NCBI RefSeq assembly: GCF_901709675.1
Contig: NC_051099.1
Coordinates: 2,046,001-2,110,000 of the forward strand
Direction: 5' to 3'
From: Syngnathus acus
Lineage: Eukaryota; Chordata; Actinopteri; Syngnathiformes; Syngnathidae
DNA: 64,000 nucleotides
How positions within the stretch are numbered: position 1 is the first letter of the stretch; the number at the start of each line of letters is the position of its first letter. The notes below the pieces were generated by a model. The model was not told the DNA's origin. It saw only the letters and a list, made by a program, of their open reading frames with translations, and made no database searches. The position numbers and the translations under genes are program-made. Positions 40,798 through 53,680 of the stretch are shown here, piece by piece.

Positions 40798-41350
40798 AAT
40801 CAAAAGTCAAAGTCTGCTTTATTGTCAATTTCTTCACATGCCAAGACACACAAAGAAATCGAAATTACGTTCCCACGATCCCACGGTGACAAGACATAGT
40901 ACACAATATACATACACGTAAACAACAAAAAAATAAAAACAAGAAGGCACAAACAATGAATAAATAAGAGTGATGAATAAATAATAAATAAGCAAATAAC
41001 ATAATAAATAAGACAGCAGACAGTCAGAATAGAGCGCAAAAGTACAGGACGCTACGCAGCCGAGGGGGGAGAGAGTTCAGGATCCTAACCGCCTGGAGTA
41101 TGAAGCTGTTGATGAGTCTGGTGGTGCGGGAGCGCAGGATCCTGTACCTATTCCCAGAGGGCAGAAGATCAAACAAAGAGTGAGCGGGGTGACTCACATC
41201 ACTCACAATCGCGGTCGCCTTGCGGGTGAGACGGGAGGTCCTTCAGGGAGGGGAGTGAAGCACCAATAATCTTACCAGCCGTGTTCACTATGCGCTGCAG
41301 GGCCTTCATGTTGTATTCAGCGCAGCTACCACCCCAAACAGCGATACAAC
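40798..41350 (-). mobile_element. degenerate 3' end of a LINE-type retrotransposon
   Basis: On the minus strand, 41206-41024 encodes a 60-residue piece with VSHPAHSLFDLLPSGNRYR then RTTRLINSFILQAVRILNSL, the pattern seen at the C-terminus of reverse-transcriptase ORFs of fish non-LTR retrotransposons. Upstream the frame is broken: the sequence around 41215-41260 continues the similarity in another frame. Downstream comes an AT-rich 3' tail ending in a CTTTGACTTTTG-type sequence at about 40800. Only this 3' fragment is present, as expected for a 5'-truncated insertion. The family is not decided. Confidence 0.65.
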
Positions 41351-41467
41351 TGATCGAATGATAGGGGATCTCCGGGATGTGGCAAAATTACCCGCACATC
41401 CCACTTCCTTTCCTCCATAATATCACTTAAGCCACGATAATAGCGAAAGCAATTTGTCTGAACATGT

Positions 41468-41486
41468 TTGTGTGTGTGTGTGTGAG
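41468..41486. repeat. (TG)n microsatellite
   Basis: Short TG repeat at the start of a chance ORF on the + strand. Confidence 0.85.
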
Positions 41487-44400
41487 CGGGACGGAGATGC
41501 CTGGGAAGCTTCTATGCGGGTCGGGCACACCTCGGAGCTTTGTAATTACAGCAGGGACTTTGAAGTGGTGGAATGTTCGCTCGGGATAATCAGCAGCCTG
41601 TGCCGCGCTTGCACACTATTTACATTTCCATTAGGACGCCCGGCGGTGCCAACGCACTGGCGATGCCTTTTGACAACAACTGAGATACGAGCCATCATTT
41701 GGGCAACAGTTCAGTCTTCTCACAAACATCCCTTTGTGTTGTACCTGTCACTGCCAGAATTTGTCACAATTTCCATATTTCACCAGTTAACCGCACTGTG
41801 GCAAAGTCAACAGACAGACTGGTTTCGTGTTTCCGACTTGCTCTCTCGAGACTCGAGTGAAAAAGTGTGTCAAAATTGGCAGCCGTGTTAGCATTTTTTT
41901 TTTCTTTCTTATCTCTGGCATGTCATCCTAGGTGACTGAGGTGGAAAAAAAGGAAGCACTTATGAACATGAGCAGATGCACGCCGTTGTTCTCCTCCCAA
42001 GCACCAAGAAGGTAAGCTTGCGACCAATACGAGAAGATAAAAAAAGACAAGTGAAAAGCATTCGTGTGGCAGATGTCATAGCCCGGCCTCGGCGCAATCG
42101 GGTTTGATTTATTGACCTTTATTTGTCAGCATTCGAAAACAATCCAAAGATTGCATTCTGTCATTATACTGCGGGTTCATGTTGTTGATGACATCCATGG
42201 TGGTCTGTTTAATGGCAATGGTGGTATCCCGTTCCGATTGCTCATCCAACCCATTTCAAACATTTTCACATTTTGTTCCCATCTCATTTCAATTAATGCA
42301 GACTCTTTTTTTCTTGCCTTTGTTGTTTATTCCCAACTCTTGCAAAAACAAACTTATTTTGTCTTTGGTGTAATTGGACAATACGTCACCGCCACCCACA
42401 TTTCTGGTGATGAAGGGATGAGTACTCTTTTTGGGTGCGCCGGTGCACGAGAGCTGCAAATTGAATATCGTGCTGTCAAGCTAGCTTCAATTCAAAGTCA
42501 AGTCAGTCGTGATGGCTTCAGAGTGAGCTCATCGTAATAAAAGCTAAGTCAATGATTGATCATTGTTTTTTTTTAGTAAGCTGCCGTGGTCATCCAAACA
42601 AAACGTACCTTAACGCACCGTCACTATAATTGTACTTTCGCTCCTTGCTCACTCTCTCTGAGCTTCCCAAGCCCTCGGAGCCTTCTCCTAATGCACACAA
42701 ATAACTACCTTGGAGGCTACAATGGCGCCATGGCCAATTAGCTGTTAAAAAGTACAGACAGGTCTTTTCAGCAACATGAATGATTGAAGCCCATTTTGCT
42801 AATAACAAGAGAAGGAGGCGCTTGGCTCAACGCCCCCGGCCTGCGTTACAACATCTAGCCAGCTGGCGAGCTTGTTTTTTTGGGGGCGGTAGGTTAAGTC
42901 ACCGTCGAGAGAAACAAGGCAAAAATTTGTGTCAAGGACTCCTTGTCAATTGTGGCTGACATATTTGACTTTGAAGAAATGCAATAACCTCACAACCTGT
43001 CATCTTTTCCATTCATTCCTTTCAAGAGCGGACACACTCGCAGGACAATTCATTAGGTACAGCAGCACTGTTTTGTACTGTTGTTTAACAAAGACAAGAA
43101 ACATGTTCTATACCTCCTCCAATTGGCTTGACAATTCCCTGCTATAATTAGACTACAAGAGGTGTGTGTGTGTTTGTGTTTGATTGCGAAATTAGTTGTT
43201 GTAGTTGCAGCAGTGGCGGAGGAGTAAACTCTCAATCATATCCAGGCATTACTGATTATTGATGGACTAATATTACAAAAATAGAAAGCAGGTTTGGAAT
43301 GTCAAAACAATTTTGATGATGCAAATGTGGCATGACGATTTTTTGTCACGATTACAACGGAAAATTAAATGCTCCATTGGAAAATTTCAATTGTCACTTT
43401 ATGGGGAGAATTGTTTTGTTTTTTAATACAGGTTGAGCTGGATTTCCGATCCAGTGTGACACCTCCCTTACAAACAATAGAATTGAGAGCAGCGGTGCGT
43501 CACAAATTGAGTGAGAGACGAGCGCATGCATAACTTGACATACAACTTAACATACAGGGCCATTATGGAGGCCTTTGAAATGCTATAATTGTTTTTTATG
43601 TGCTGGCGTGTGAAAGTGTTTGCCTCACGTTATTGCACGTGATGATGTGAAGATGAACGCTGGGAGGATTTCAAGCAACTGATGAATGGAAAAATCCACC
43701 ACTTTTAATCATTATTTTCCCCACATCATTCAAATGACAGCCCATTACAAATATAATAAGAAGGGAAGGGTGGGATGTCATTCTTCAAGCTAACCACAAC
43801 ATCCTCGAGCTACTTCATGAAAACGAGACATAGTTTACATTTTTTTTTCTCCATAATTTAAAAGAGTTCCCAGGTGTCTTAACATGTCTGTGAGATGATT
43901 TTTGTGGAAAGAATCCATCCGCTTAGATTATGAAACATTGACTGTTTCCTTTCACACTTGGGGAGGCTCTTGTCAGATCCAACTATGCACAATGGTCTCG
44001 GATACTTGCTAACCCACATATGTTGTGTTTTCCCTCATTAAAGTTGGAAAAAGGCACACGCGTGCCAGATTGGACACCACAAAGACACATAAAGGTTAAT
44101 ATGGGCGCATAAAAGCAGAGTCATGAATCAAGACTCCGGCCGACTTTATTGAGGGCAAGATGCAGGGTCACAGGTTAGAAAGCGAGCTCTGGCGCAAACA
44201 CACAATCCCGGTGATCTTTGTTATGACCTCACTGCCGCCTTTGCACTGACCCGTCCCTCTGCTGAGGTCACAGCCGTCTTGCCTGGGCACTTTGAAGTGC
44301 AACAACAGCGGACTGGTAACAGACTGATTGGTGGCTTGGCAATTACTGAGATGCCGGTTTAATTTATTTGCATCACCTCAGTGCAGGAAGAGGCAGAGAG

Positions 44401-47400
44401 AGAGAGTTAATAGTCCTCATAAATATTGGTGAAGGATTGGCGATCTTGCTTTGTGGCCTGCTTTCTTTTACAAATGATTTGTTTGTATTGCAAAAACAGT
44501 CCCCAAAAGATCTTGCTCCAGTTCTATGTGAGAATGACAAAATGATCAAGAACTGATGGCAATATGCCTTTAAAATGTTTACCTTGACATTACAATATGA
44601 CTTGAATTCTATAACTATTCGCACTGACACAAAACCTTATCACACCGGTGTGAACGACAATAAACGCTTCCTTGACTCGTTGGTTCCAGTGGCACATTGA
44701 ATTTTACTCTTCAAGGGTAAGGAACCAGGAAGCTAGTTTGGAAAATACCTGTAGGGCTGCAAATTTCGGAGAATTCCTCCCAAATCATGCAAAAAGAGAC
44801 ACATTTTCCTTGAAAAAAAAAAAATGAAAAAAACGTAAAATAATCTCTGGGTTTTTTTCCAAGTGTTTCTTTGGACATTTGAAAAATCTCCCTTCTAAAC
44901 TTCATTTCTTTCCCTTTGCAACTTAAAAGCCTGGGGTTGTTCATTGGACAAATGATGTGCCAGAAACGCAGAGTCTCTGTATTTATCGTTTGTTGTGTTT
45001 GTGGATGGCTTTTGACTATAATTCCAGCCACGATGTTTTCTGAACTGCAGATAAAAAGACAAGAAAGAGATGGTGAAAAGGTCCCAATTGAATCAATTGA
45101 ATACATTGTGTCGCTTTTGTCGTGTCTGCTATTACAATGAGATAAGCGGCGTGCGTGTATTTAATAACTTCCTGAGCTCCGCTTGAGGTTGACTTCATTT
45201 AAATTGCACATAAACAAAATTGTGTTTGAGAAGCACTTAAAGGCTGTTTACTTCCCTTGTGGCGGCGTTTCTGCGCACTGGCCATCTGCCTGCTCGCCTC
45301 AAACATGACTGACGTTGTTTGTCTTTGCGGTAATGGCTGGCATTATGTTGAATTACTACTCTGCTCGAGTACCAGCGGTTCCCTAAAAAGGACCCTACGG
45401 CACTCCCCGTCCCCCTCTCCAGTGCCTTGTTACAATCAATTAAGTTGATTACAAGCGCTATCTTGACCACTTCAAAGCGAGGCCATTACAGCGAGTCAGA
45501 CTAGCTGTCTCTTTGCTTGTTTGTCGCCGCCACGTTTTATGAAACTTTTCAGGTCGCTCGATATGTGGTTACGCTTTTTTTTCTCACCACTTTAAGTATC
45601 GTGTAAAAATAGACGAAGAGCATTAATTTGTGATTAAAAAAAATCGAATTTGACCATATTAGGGGATTTCCGCCAGACGGCCAAGTTACAATATAATCTT
45701 GTGCCTTTAAGGGGCGTGGCCTAGTGAGTGACATGTGGCTCGACTTGGACGAAAAGTCGACGTGTGAACATCTGTGTGCGAATTGTGAGTGTTCTCATTT
45801 TCTATTTGTGTTTGGCAAGTTGTGCCATTGGATAAGCTCAACCTATTTGTACTTCACGACTTCCCAGCCCAATTGTCTAAAAAGGTCAAACGGGCGACAA
45901 ATTCATGAGCTGGAGGACAATCGGTGTCATCTGTTGCCTTTCAAGTTGACTCTTTGTCAGGTCACACAACAGGTCAGACAATAAAACGCAGAACAGGGAT
46001 GCAGAAAAGTCGGAGCGAGACGTTGAGTCTAGACGGAGTCCCTCCCTGATTGCTTTGTTGTGTGCCATGTCGACAGGTAATTACCTCCACAAACGACAGG
46101 GAGCCCTGTCAAACCTTAGTCGAGCTTGTGTTGCGTACCGTGAAAAGGCCGAGGATGGCAGGAAAATGAGCAGAGGAATGCCATCGTGCCTGATGTTTGT
46201 CACGCTGATGCAGAAGCCCTTCCTAAAAATAACTCGCTGGATGTTTCACCATGAAAACACATTGACATGGCCACTCAGATAAGAAGAATGCTCATACCCA
46301 GCCTAAAAATAACTGGAAAAGCATTCCAAATAATTCAGCAATAGAATAAAACCACCATTTTAAAGGGGAAAAAAAATCACAATTTTAGAAGGATCTCTTA
46401 ATATGAGCTAGGTAACAATTGTATTTTACGAAAACAGGGGAGGTGTCATTTTTAATGAGCTACGTCGTAATATTCCAATCGAAAAAAGTGTCCTTGAAAA
46501 AGCAGAGGACAAAAGCAAAAAGACAAACATGCCTCAAGGGTTGCTGCGTGTCAGGAAACAATCTCTTAAAAATAACCAGGCTAACATTTCATCCGAAAAA
46601 CACATCGAGGTTCACAACACTACCATCATTTATTCAAACTTTTAGGGTGGTCTCATCTTTTAATTGGGGGGTAATTAGTTAGTGGATGTGTTTATAGTCC
46701 TATAACAATTGGAAAATAACTGTCAATCATCTGTTTGCATGGGTGGCATTGACTGTCTGTGGTGTCGGGCTGGATGGAAATCGGATTGGAATTTGGTCCT
46801 TGACGCAGCCAAACCTCTTGAAAGAGGCCACAAAGGGAAGATGACACATTTCTAGTGGGAAGTGCAACGCATGCAATGCTGTCATGCCTCACATCAAATT
46901 GTATCTGCATGATTAGTCAGCCAAGCAAACGGTTTTCATTCTTGGAGGCGCCGTAAACTGTCACTAATCTATGCTAATGCTGTGCTAAAATCATGATTAC
47001 ACTTGAACATTCTAGCCCATGAATATGATAATCAATCAAATGATAATTAGTAAGTACAAGGGTGACTGACTGTGGTTATACTGCCTGAAAACTAATTCGA
47101 TGCAAGCCGTTCGCTGCGTCAGAATGTCGCATGCAACTGCAAAATATAGGAATTATTACATTTTGCTTTTTACATACTGCAGATTATTTTACAAATCAGA
47201 AAGTAGATAGATCTAGTGGATTTCCCTGGAGAACATCTCGGTTCTTCATTACAACTTATTTAACTGGAAGGACTTTTTTTTTTTTTTTTATTAAAATTTT
47301 TCAAAGTGAGCCAAATAAAACGATACAATGTGACATTTCAGTTGAATTAGCTGCCTAATACGACATTTCTGACAAATGCAACCTACTGTGAAAAAAAATG

Positions 47401-47852
47401 TCACTTTTTTTTCTCAGGCCTATTTGTGTGTTCACCATGTTCACCCCAACCCACATGAACTATCATTATGCTGTGTAGTATATCCATCTCATAAATCACA
47501 ATTAAAATGTCCTTACTAGCTTGGTATAAAGAGTGCCACTTATCTGTTGCGCTTTATCAGTTGGAAAACATAATTGGCGCTTGTACACTTGATGCTGACT
47601 GGAGGCCACCTGACATATTATAAATCATTATTTGCTTGCTGTCAGGATCAAGCTGCTGACTGAGCACTGTCATTTTTTCCCCCCTCGCAAAGTTTGCTAA
47701 GGATGTTAATTGAAGTCTACTTTTTCCACATTTTACAATTATTTTTAGACAAGTTATTTAGGAGAAAAAAATATGAGGGATCAAGTTTTTGTAAGAGAGA
47801 GAACATCACAAACAAGAATCAACTTGCAGTTCAATGCCTTTCTTGTGTGCCT

Positions 47853-47937
47853 GCCTTGGCCACCTTGGGGCAGTATAAGATACTGTTCATTGAGATAGCT
47901 CAACTTCAGCTCATCAGTGCGGCACTAATATAGTCCT
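47853..47937 (+). repeat. copy of the dispersed repeat with a CTCF-like core
   Basis: Starts TTGGCCACCTTGGGGCAGTA and ends TCATCAGTGCGGCACTAATA. The end matches the 53.6 kb copy (TCAATAGTGCGGCGCTAATG on the minus strand), so the two share both ends and about 85 bases. Confidence 0.55.
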
Positions 47938-49204
47938 TCCATGCTGAGGATAAAAAAATGTGACCAGTTTAGCAGTGAAAAGCTAAGCTATGTGATATTT
48001 ATAAATCTTCCCCAAGGCACCACTTGTTTATCATGTCACATGAGCACATTTGTGATATTATGGGATGGCAAACCAATTCCAATTTTACGAGACAATATTC
48101 CTTCTTCTTCTTTTTTCTCGCTGTTGTTTTCGAAAGGCAAACAACAGAGGGTCAACTTTAGAGGAGCGTCCCTCCCCAGTGGTCTCTTTTACGCTGGCTC
48201 AGTATTGCTTTGTCAGCAGCACGGAAGATTAACCTCCAAATTGCCGCGGGGCAGCCCAACTGCCTGGTTGCCTGGCTCCGCCCTCCTCTCGGCTTCCTCC
48301 CGGCCCTCTCGCCAACTGACTCCCTCTTTGGGAATTCTTTCGTAACAAGCGGCGCCTCTGTGGAGCCCCCTGGGCATTAGAGGGTTGCGAGATGTCCCAG
48401 AGAGCGCTAATTACACCACTCAGGTGATTTAAGGGTTCGGGAACACGCTGACCTATGCGTGGCACCCCTCCGAAACAAAAAAATAATAATACACGACACT
48501 CTCACTGTGTTTTTCTGTATGGAATTTGGCACCCCAGTCAGTTCATCGTTGGCGCTTTTGCTATCCCCAGGAGTTAACGAGAGTTAGGTTCCGATGCTTG
48601 GATTCCCTGGAGAGAAACACATAAAATTATCAAGCTTGTGTTGACTCGGTATGAGCTATCACTGTTCAAACTGACTCTTGGTTGAAATAAGCACATGTTT
48701 AATTGCTTATTCATACAAATGTGCAGGAGCAGCACTTGAGGTCTAATTACTTTAAATGACACATAATTAAATAGATAAATACTTTGAGAAAAGCTTCAGG
48801 TGTGTTTGCGCTCCCTCTTGGGGATGGTTTTTTTTTTTTTTTTTTAACGTACTTACCTGACAGCTCAACTCACACTTTGGCAGTACCAGAAACACTACAT
48901 TGCATTAAATAATAATTGGCACATGCTTAAGGGTTGGGAGTTGACATACCAATTACTCACGAGTCCATTTTTGTTTCGACCTCCAGGATGTCAAACATTG
49001 AGTAACGTTTTTGTATTTATTTGCTAGTTAGTCAACAAGAAAAACTAACCATGCAAATATTGTACAATGGAACGCAAAGTGTCACACAAGCCATTCTGTG
49101 ACTTTTAATGTAAAAAAAAAAAGGTTATTCCCTTTTAAGTATCTTTTGAATAATTTTTAGAGCTTCACTATGCAATAACTTTGTTTTATTATATTGAATT
49201 ATCA

Positions 49205-49560
49205 ATTAGTATATTCAGTGTGCAACTTTTGCCTTGGCTGCTTTGTGATCACTCTTATTGCACTTCAACAGCAGCAATAGAGAAGAAATAGTAATCATGC
49301 ACAAAGGCTCGGAGAAGACGGCCGTGACAGGCTGTAATTGAGCAGACAGAGTCAATAATGGCGTCGAGGCGGCCTCTCCACCTCCTGCAGACACTCTGGT
49401 GACATGGGGGAATGTTTCCCTTTAAACAAGGTCAGAGCTAATGCTGCTTAATTGGAAGGGGATGTTCCTCTGGCCTTCAGCTCACTCCAACTGGCCCTCT
49501 TATCTTCGCCCGCGCTTGCTTTAACAAGCTCTGACGGCGCTGCTGAAAGACACTTACTGT
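49205..49560. promoter_or_regulatory. candidate distal enhancer, complex unique sequence
   Basis: A 350-base stretch of even composition without simple repeats, between repeat-rich flanks. It contains TAATTG at 49335-49340 and 49449-49454. Conservation has not been tested. Confidence 0.25.
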
Positions 49561-49724
49561 CTTGTTTTTGCGCGAGGTCCAAGAGTACCACTGGCCACCT
49601 GCTGCTGCGCTGTGAATAAACCAAATGAAATTGTTCAATTTAAACTACAGTTCTTTTTTTTTTTTTTTTTTGCACCCTCACATGTGGTTTCTCGCTTGGT
49701 GTCCTTCAAAAGTGCCACAAATAA

Positions 49725-49840
49725 TACAGTAGTGCCTTGACTATGTTTGTAGCTTAAAACACGTGTCGTACATCAAATCATCTTTCCCCATTGAAATAAA
49801 TGGAAATGCTGTTAATCCGTTCCATCCAAAAATTGTTGTA
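49725..49840 (+). repeat. dispersed teleost repeat (AGTGCCTTGA family)
   Basis: The order ACAGTAGTGCCTTGACTA, CATCAAATCATCTTTCCCCA, TTGAAATAAATGGAAATGC and GTTAATCCGTTCCATCC follows a repeat I recognise from many teleost genomes. Shorter reverse-orientation pieces lie at 21046-21096 and 36199-36236. Confidence 0.6.
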
Positions 49841-49982
49841 ATGTGTATTTTTATTAAGTTAATCCTTTGTTAAAAAAAAAAAAAATACTGTAATGTCATA
49901 ATTAAAAAAAGAATTCAAATTCCTCTTGGCATTGTTCAAAGAGCATTGAATTTTAATTAACATTAATTTTTTTACTTTAAGG

Positions 49983-50090
49983 CCTTGCAATTAGCATGTC
50001 CACCTCAGTTCTGAGGCTTTTGGTTTGAATCTCGGCTTGCGCATTCACATTCCCATCCCAAGCGTATACAACAATAGAAAGACACTATCC
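49983..50090 (+). repeat. tRNA-derived SINE remnant
   Basis: TTAGCATGTCCACCTCAGTT followed by CTGAGG and GGTTTGAATCTCGG mimics the A-box and B-box region of common teleost SINEs (TTAGCACGTCTGCCTCACAG..GGGTTCAAATCC). ACATTCCCATCCCAAGCGTA afterwards resembles the later CACATCCCAAAAACATGC part. It is diverged and shortened, so not a functional tRNA gene. Confidence 0.6.
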
Positions 50091-50681
50091 AAACAGCTTG
50101 AAGCAAGGCTAGAAACATTTGACTCAAAAAACCCGTTCTACAGTACTTTTGATAAATGACGACGAGTCCCACTTCTCCACATGCGCTAATTACATAAGTT
50201 CCCTGCATGAAAGGTCTAATTAAGTAGATAATGATAATGAGGTGTTGTCACCAATTAAAGTTCAAATTTGTATTGCAGGCTTTTAAAGATGATTTGTGGC
50301 TTTGGACACAACAACTTTGAGCGACATGGCTCACTTTACAAATCACTGCATGACACACTTTCACACATAAGGCATTATTCCAAAGTGTGATAACTCACCC
50401 CTCATGGGCCTCGACCTCGTGGGTGTTTGTGTTGGCTTCAATAAATTAGGAACTTATTAGGCCTATCCCATTTCTCGCAGAGAACCTCAGAGGGGAAGCG
50501 AGGATTTCGCTTCAAAGCCTGCGGCGCGGCTTTCTTCATGTCGCAACACTTCATATTTCACATCAACTTGATGGGCGCAGTTTCAGGGGTCATATGTCAA
50601 CCGCAAGTGTTAACGCCAAAGGCATGGAAGCTAATTACAAGTATATATGTGTGTGTTAAAGTCGTGCGTGGAAACTTTTGT

Positions 50682-50710
50682 CACACACACACACACACAC
50701 ACACACACAC
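50682..50710. repeat. (CA)n microsatellite
   Basis: Fourteen CA units. Confidence 0.95.
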
Positions 50711-50868
50711 CGGCGACCAGAGGGGTTACTTTTCGACAGGTCGTAAAAATCGGCATTTATTTTTTTTTATTTTATTTTTTTTAAAACCCAATTCTTAGTG
50801 CCGGAAAATGGACGACATGGCAAAAAAAAAAAATATATATATATATCCCACAAATGAGACAAAGGGGA

Positions 50869-50895
50869 TGTGTGTGTGTGTGTGCGTGTGTGTGT
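50869..50895. repeat. (TG)n microsatellite with one CG interruption
   Basis: TG repeat interrupted once by CG. Confidence 0.9.
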
Positions 50896-51871
50896 GGCAT
50901 TAAGAATCCATTGTGAGCCTTTTTGTGGCGCCTGTGTCTGAAAATGTCCCCTTATGACTTTGAGACCACAGCGTTAATGAAAAAGAGTCTTTTCATTTGA
51001 CACTTGGGTTGTTTCTTAGCTTTCGTGTCGACTCTGTCTGGCACACAAGTGTTGCATTCATCGTGCGTGTTGTGGCTGGACACTGTCAGTGCGTAAATAT
51101 TGATTAAGGCAGCAGGATATGATGGATAATGTGTGAATGACACGACTTAACAGAGAGCAAGAGAGTCGAGGACAGTCGATCAGATATCGCTGAAGTGGAT
51201 TGGATACAATGTGGAGTGAAAAAAAGTCATTGTGGGCTTTGGCGGCCTTGACAAAACAGCGGAACCTGATCTGTCAACCTTTTAACACGTTCACTCATAA
51301 AAAGATGGCACAATGAGGAACCAGTTTGGTGTCTGTCTTGTGACACTCACATATTATCAAGTCCCTGCAAAGTGAAAATACACATTTTATGAATTTGACA
51401 CACTGAAGAAAAGAGTTTTTAACCCTGGCAAATTTAGCAAAAATATCTATCCCATCTATTTTCTCTCTGTCCTATCTCACACTCATATTGCATTACATAT
51501 GTTGGTCTATTGCATCAGCGCCCTCCTCTGTTCAAACCAGTCCATTACAGCCGCAACATGAAGTATGTATACTTTGCACACTCGAATGCAAGTTTCCATC
51601 CTCCAGGAAATTACTCCTCGAACAAGATGCAATACTCGGGGACTTTAATAAGAATACATTTGATTTTCCCGATAATTCAAAAAACATCGAATGATATTTA
51701 AATCTGTTGTTCATCTATTAAATGGATAAAAACATTTAGAATAGGATAGAATAAAATAGTGCTGTATAATATTTGACTTGACTTCCACTCTATTGTGTTT
51801 AAGCTGACAAAAACAGTCTATGATTAAATTGAACATAAACTAAAAAGTGATGAACTCCTGGCTCTTTCTGA

Positions 51872-51960
51872 TGTGCGCCTTTTGGCCACATAGGGGCAGT
51901 ATAATACACTCATGCAGATAATGGAAGGTCATTTTCCCTCAACTATAAGTGACTACTTCC
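51872..51960 (+). repeat. copy of the dispersed repeat with a CTCF-like core
   Basis: TTTTGGCCACATAGGGGCAG then TATAATACACTCATGCAGAT. It aligns with the 30.6 kb copy through the GCAGTATAA..TCATRCAGA segment. Confidence 0.5.
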
Positions 51961-52699
51961 AACAAGCACGATAATAACTTAAATGTGTACAGTATTATAC
52001 AATACAGTTAGACCAGATTGTGTTGGTGCACTCAACGAAATGGCCAGTTTATAAAAAGGCTTTCTTGTTTGTTGAAACGGCCTCTAGTCTCTTTTGTTTG
52101 GTCTTAAAAGAGGTTTGTGTTCATTCATTCCTCAGTTTGGTAACACTGCAAGCATGATACAGTAGGCGCTCTATTCAAGTGTCAAAGTGTCCCTTTTGCG
52201 GAGAGCAATTCTTATCAGCACCTCAAAATCAAACGGTAATTTCCCGGCAATAGTAACTATTCTGTAAACACAGTTCCAAGAAGAGGTTACACAATATAAA
52301 ACATTCTGGGGAAATTAGAAGCTGTGTACTAAAAATAATGGCCGTATTGGTCTCTGGTGATGTAAGAGTTTTTTTTTTTTTTTTTATCTTATCACATGTG
52401 GAACTTCTCTTTTATCCAATCCTTTTAGGCAATTATAAAAAAAAAAAACGTTGTCGAAAACTTGTGACGGATTATGCTCCTTTTTTGTAGATGATCTGGT
52501 TGCCTCTGTCCATCATAAAGTGTCAAAGGCCTAGTGGGGAGCGCTTTATGATGCATTCAAGGTCAGTGGTGATTATGCATTTTAGCAGCATGTCCGGTCC
52601 CAGATCTTCAAGGTTGCACAAATTCAGGAAATCATCTTTGGCATTTCACTGATGAACCTTGTCTAGTCACATCACACAGATGTATCACCTCTGACGAGA

Positions 52700-52740
52700 T
52701 ACACAACAGTGAATAGAAGAAGTCTACACACCCTTAGCAC
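52700..52740. repeat. possible DNA-transposon end fragment
   Basis: AGTGAATAGAAGAAGTCTAC ACACCC resembles a piece found at the end of a common teleost transposon-derived repeat (GATAGAAAAAGTCTACACACCC). Short and from memory. Confidence 0.3.
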
Positions 52741-53584
52741 TGAACTAAGCAGACTTAAGGCAAAGCTAATTTACTCTGATAGAAATGATAAATCGTTCTA
52801 CTCGGAATGCAGGGGCTATTTGGAAGGTCCAAATATGGTCCATTTCCTGTTCAAGGGGGACCCGCCCAACTGGAACGTCCCTGCTTGAGGACAGATGCAT
52901 AAAAATAGACTCCTATTAGACTGAAGTGAATTCAAATAAAGTGAGGTATGTACACACACATACATAAATGATTGCATTTTTTGCATGACTCCAGATTAAT
53001 GACACCCCGGGGATGGTTTCCCTCTCGATGTCAACCCCGCAGCGTTGTCAGTATTCTCTGATTAGCTCCTCGCTTCCTTCCTGAGAAACATTTCTCATCA
53101 TGTTGAAAATGACTGTCATTTGCCTCCTTGTTGCCATGGCGATCACAATACCAAGCCGCAGCTCGAAATTGAGTTTCACAGCGATGGCGTTCGGCTGCCT
53201 CTTCCTTTCTCTTCTTTTACCTCCTTTGGGTTGCAGACGCAAGCAGTGCCAGGGATTATCCTTCTATTTCTATTAGTCACGCAGGCTCATAAGCCATGTA
53301 TCACTTGGAAGATTTGTGTCAGCGCCTGCATCCGCCAAGTGCACACACTCTTCTCATTTTCGGAGGATAGAGAGGTTTTAAGGCTGGCGTAAAGTGCAAT
53401 CATATTCTCAAAGTTTGGCACGTTTGCTGTCGAGCCGTTTGGGCGCCAGCATTCTTTAATTGGCGCTGTTGAATATCGGGCTGCGTTCGGTAGATTTGTT
53501 GATTTAGTCCAACTAGCCAGCCAGCCGTTTTCTAAAACGTCTTTCATTAAAGTTACTGGTCATGTATTCTTTATCCTCTGTGAG

Positions 53585-53680
53585 AACAACTACCATTAGC
53601 GCCGCACTATTGAGCTAAGAGGAGATGGCTCATTGAATGTATTTGTCTGGCTTGTACTGCCTCCTTGTGGCCAAGAGAGA
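53585..53680 (-). repeat. copy of the dispersed repeat with a CTCF-like core
   Basis: The minus strand reads TTGGCCACAAGGAGGCAGTA and ends TCAATAGTGCGGCGCTAATG, matching the 47.9 kb copy at both ends. The core CCACAAGGAGGCAG (53657-53670) has two mismatches to the CTCF consensus. Confidence 0.55.

Noticed and set aside
41454-41891. 145-codon ORF on the + strand
   Set aside because: Starts in a TG microsatellite, composition is unremarkable, and there is no family resemblance; judged chance.
42112-42537. 141-codon ORF on the + strand
   Set aside because: No domain, signal or exon structure seen; judged chance in AT-rich DNA.
47941-48345. 134-codon ORF on the + strand
   Set aside because: Runs out of a repeat copy into GC-richer sequence with no recognisable protein pattern.
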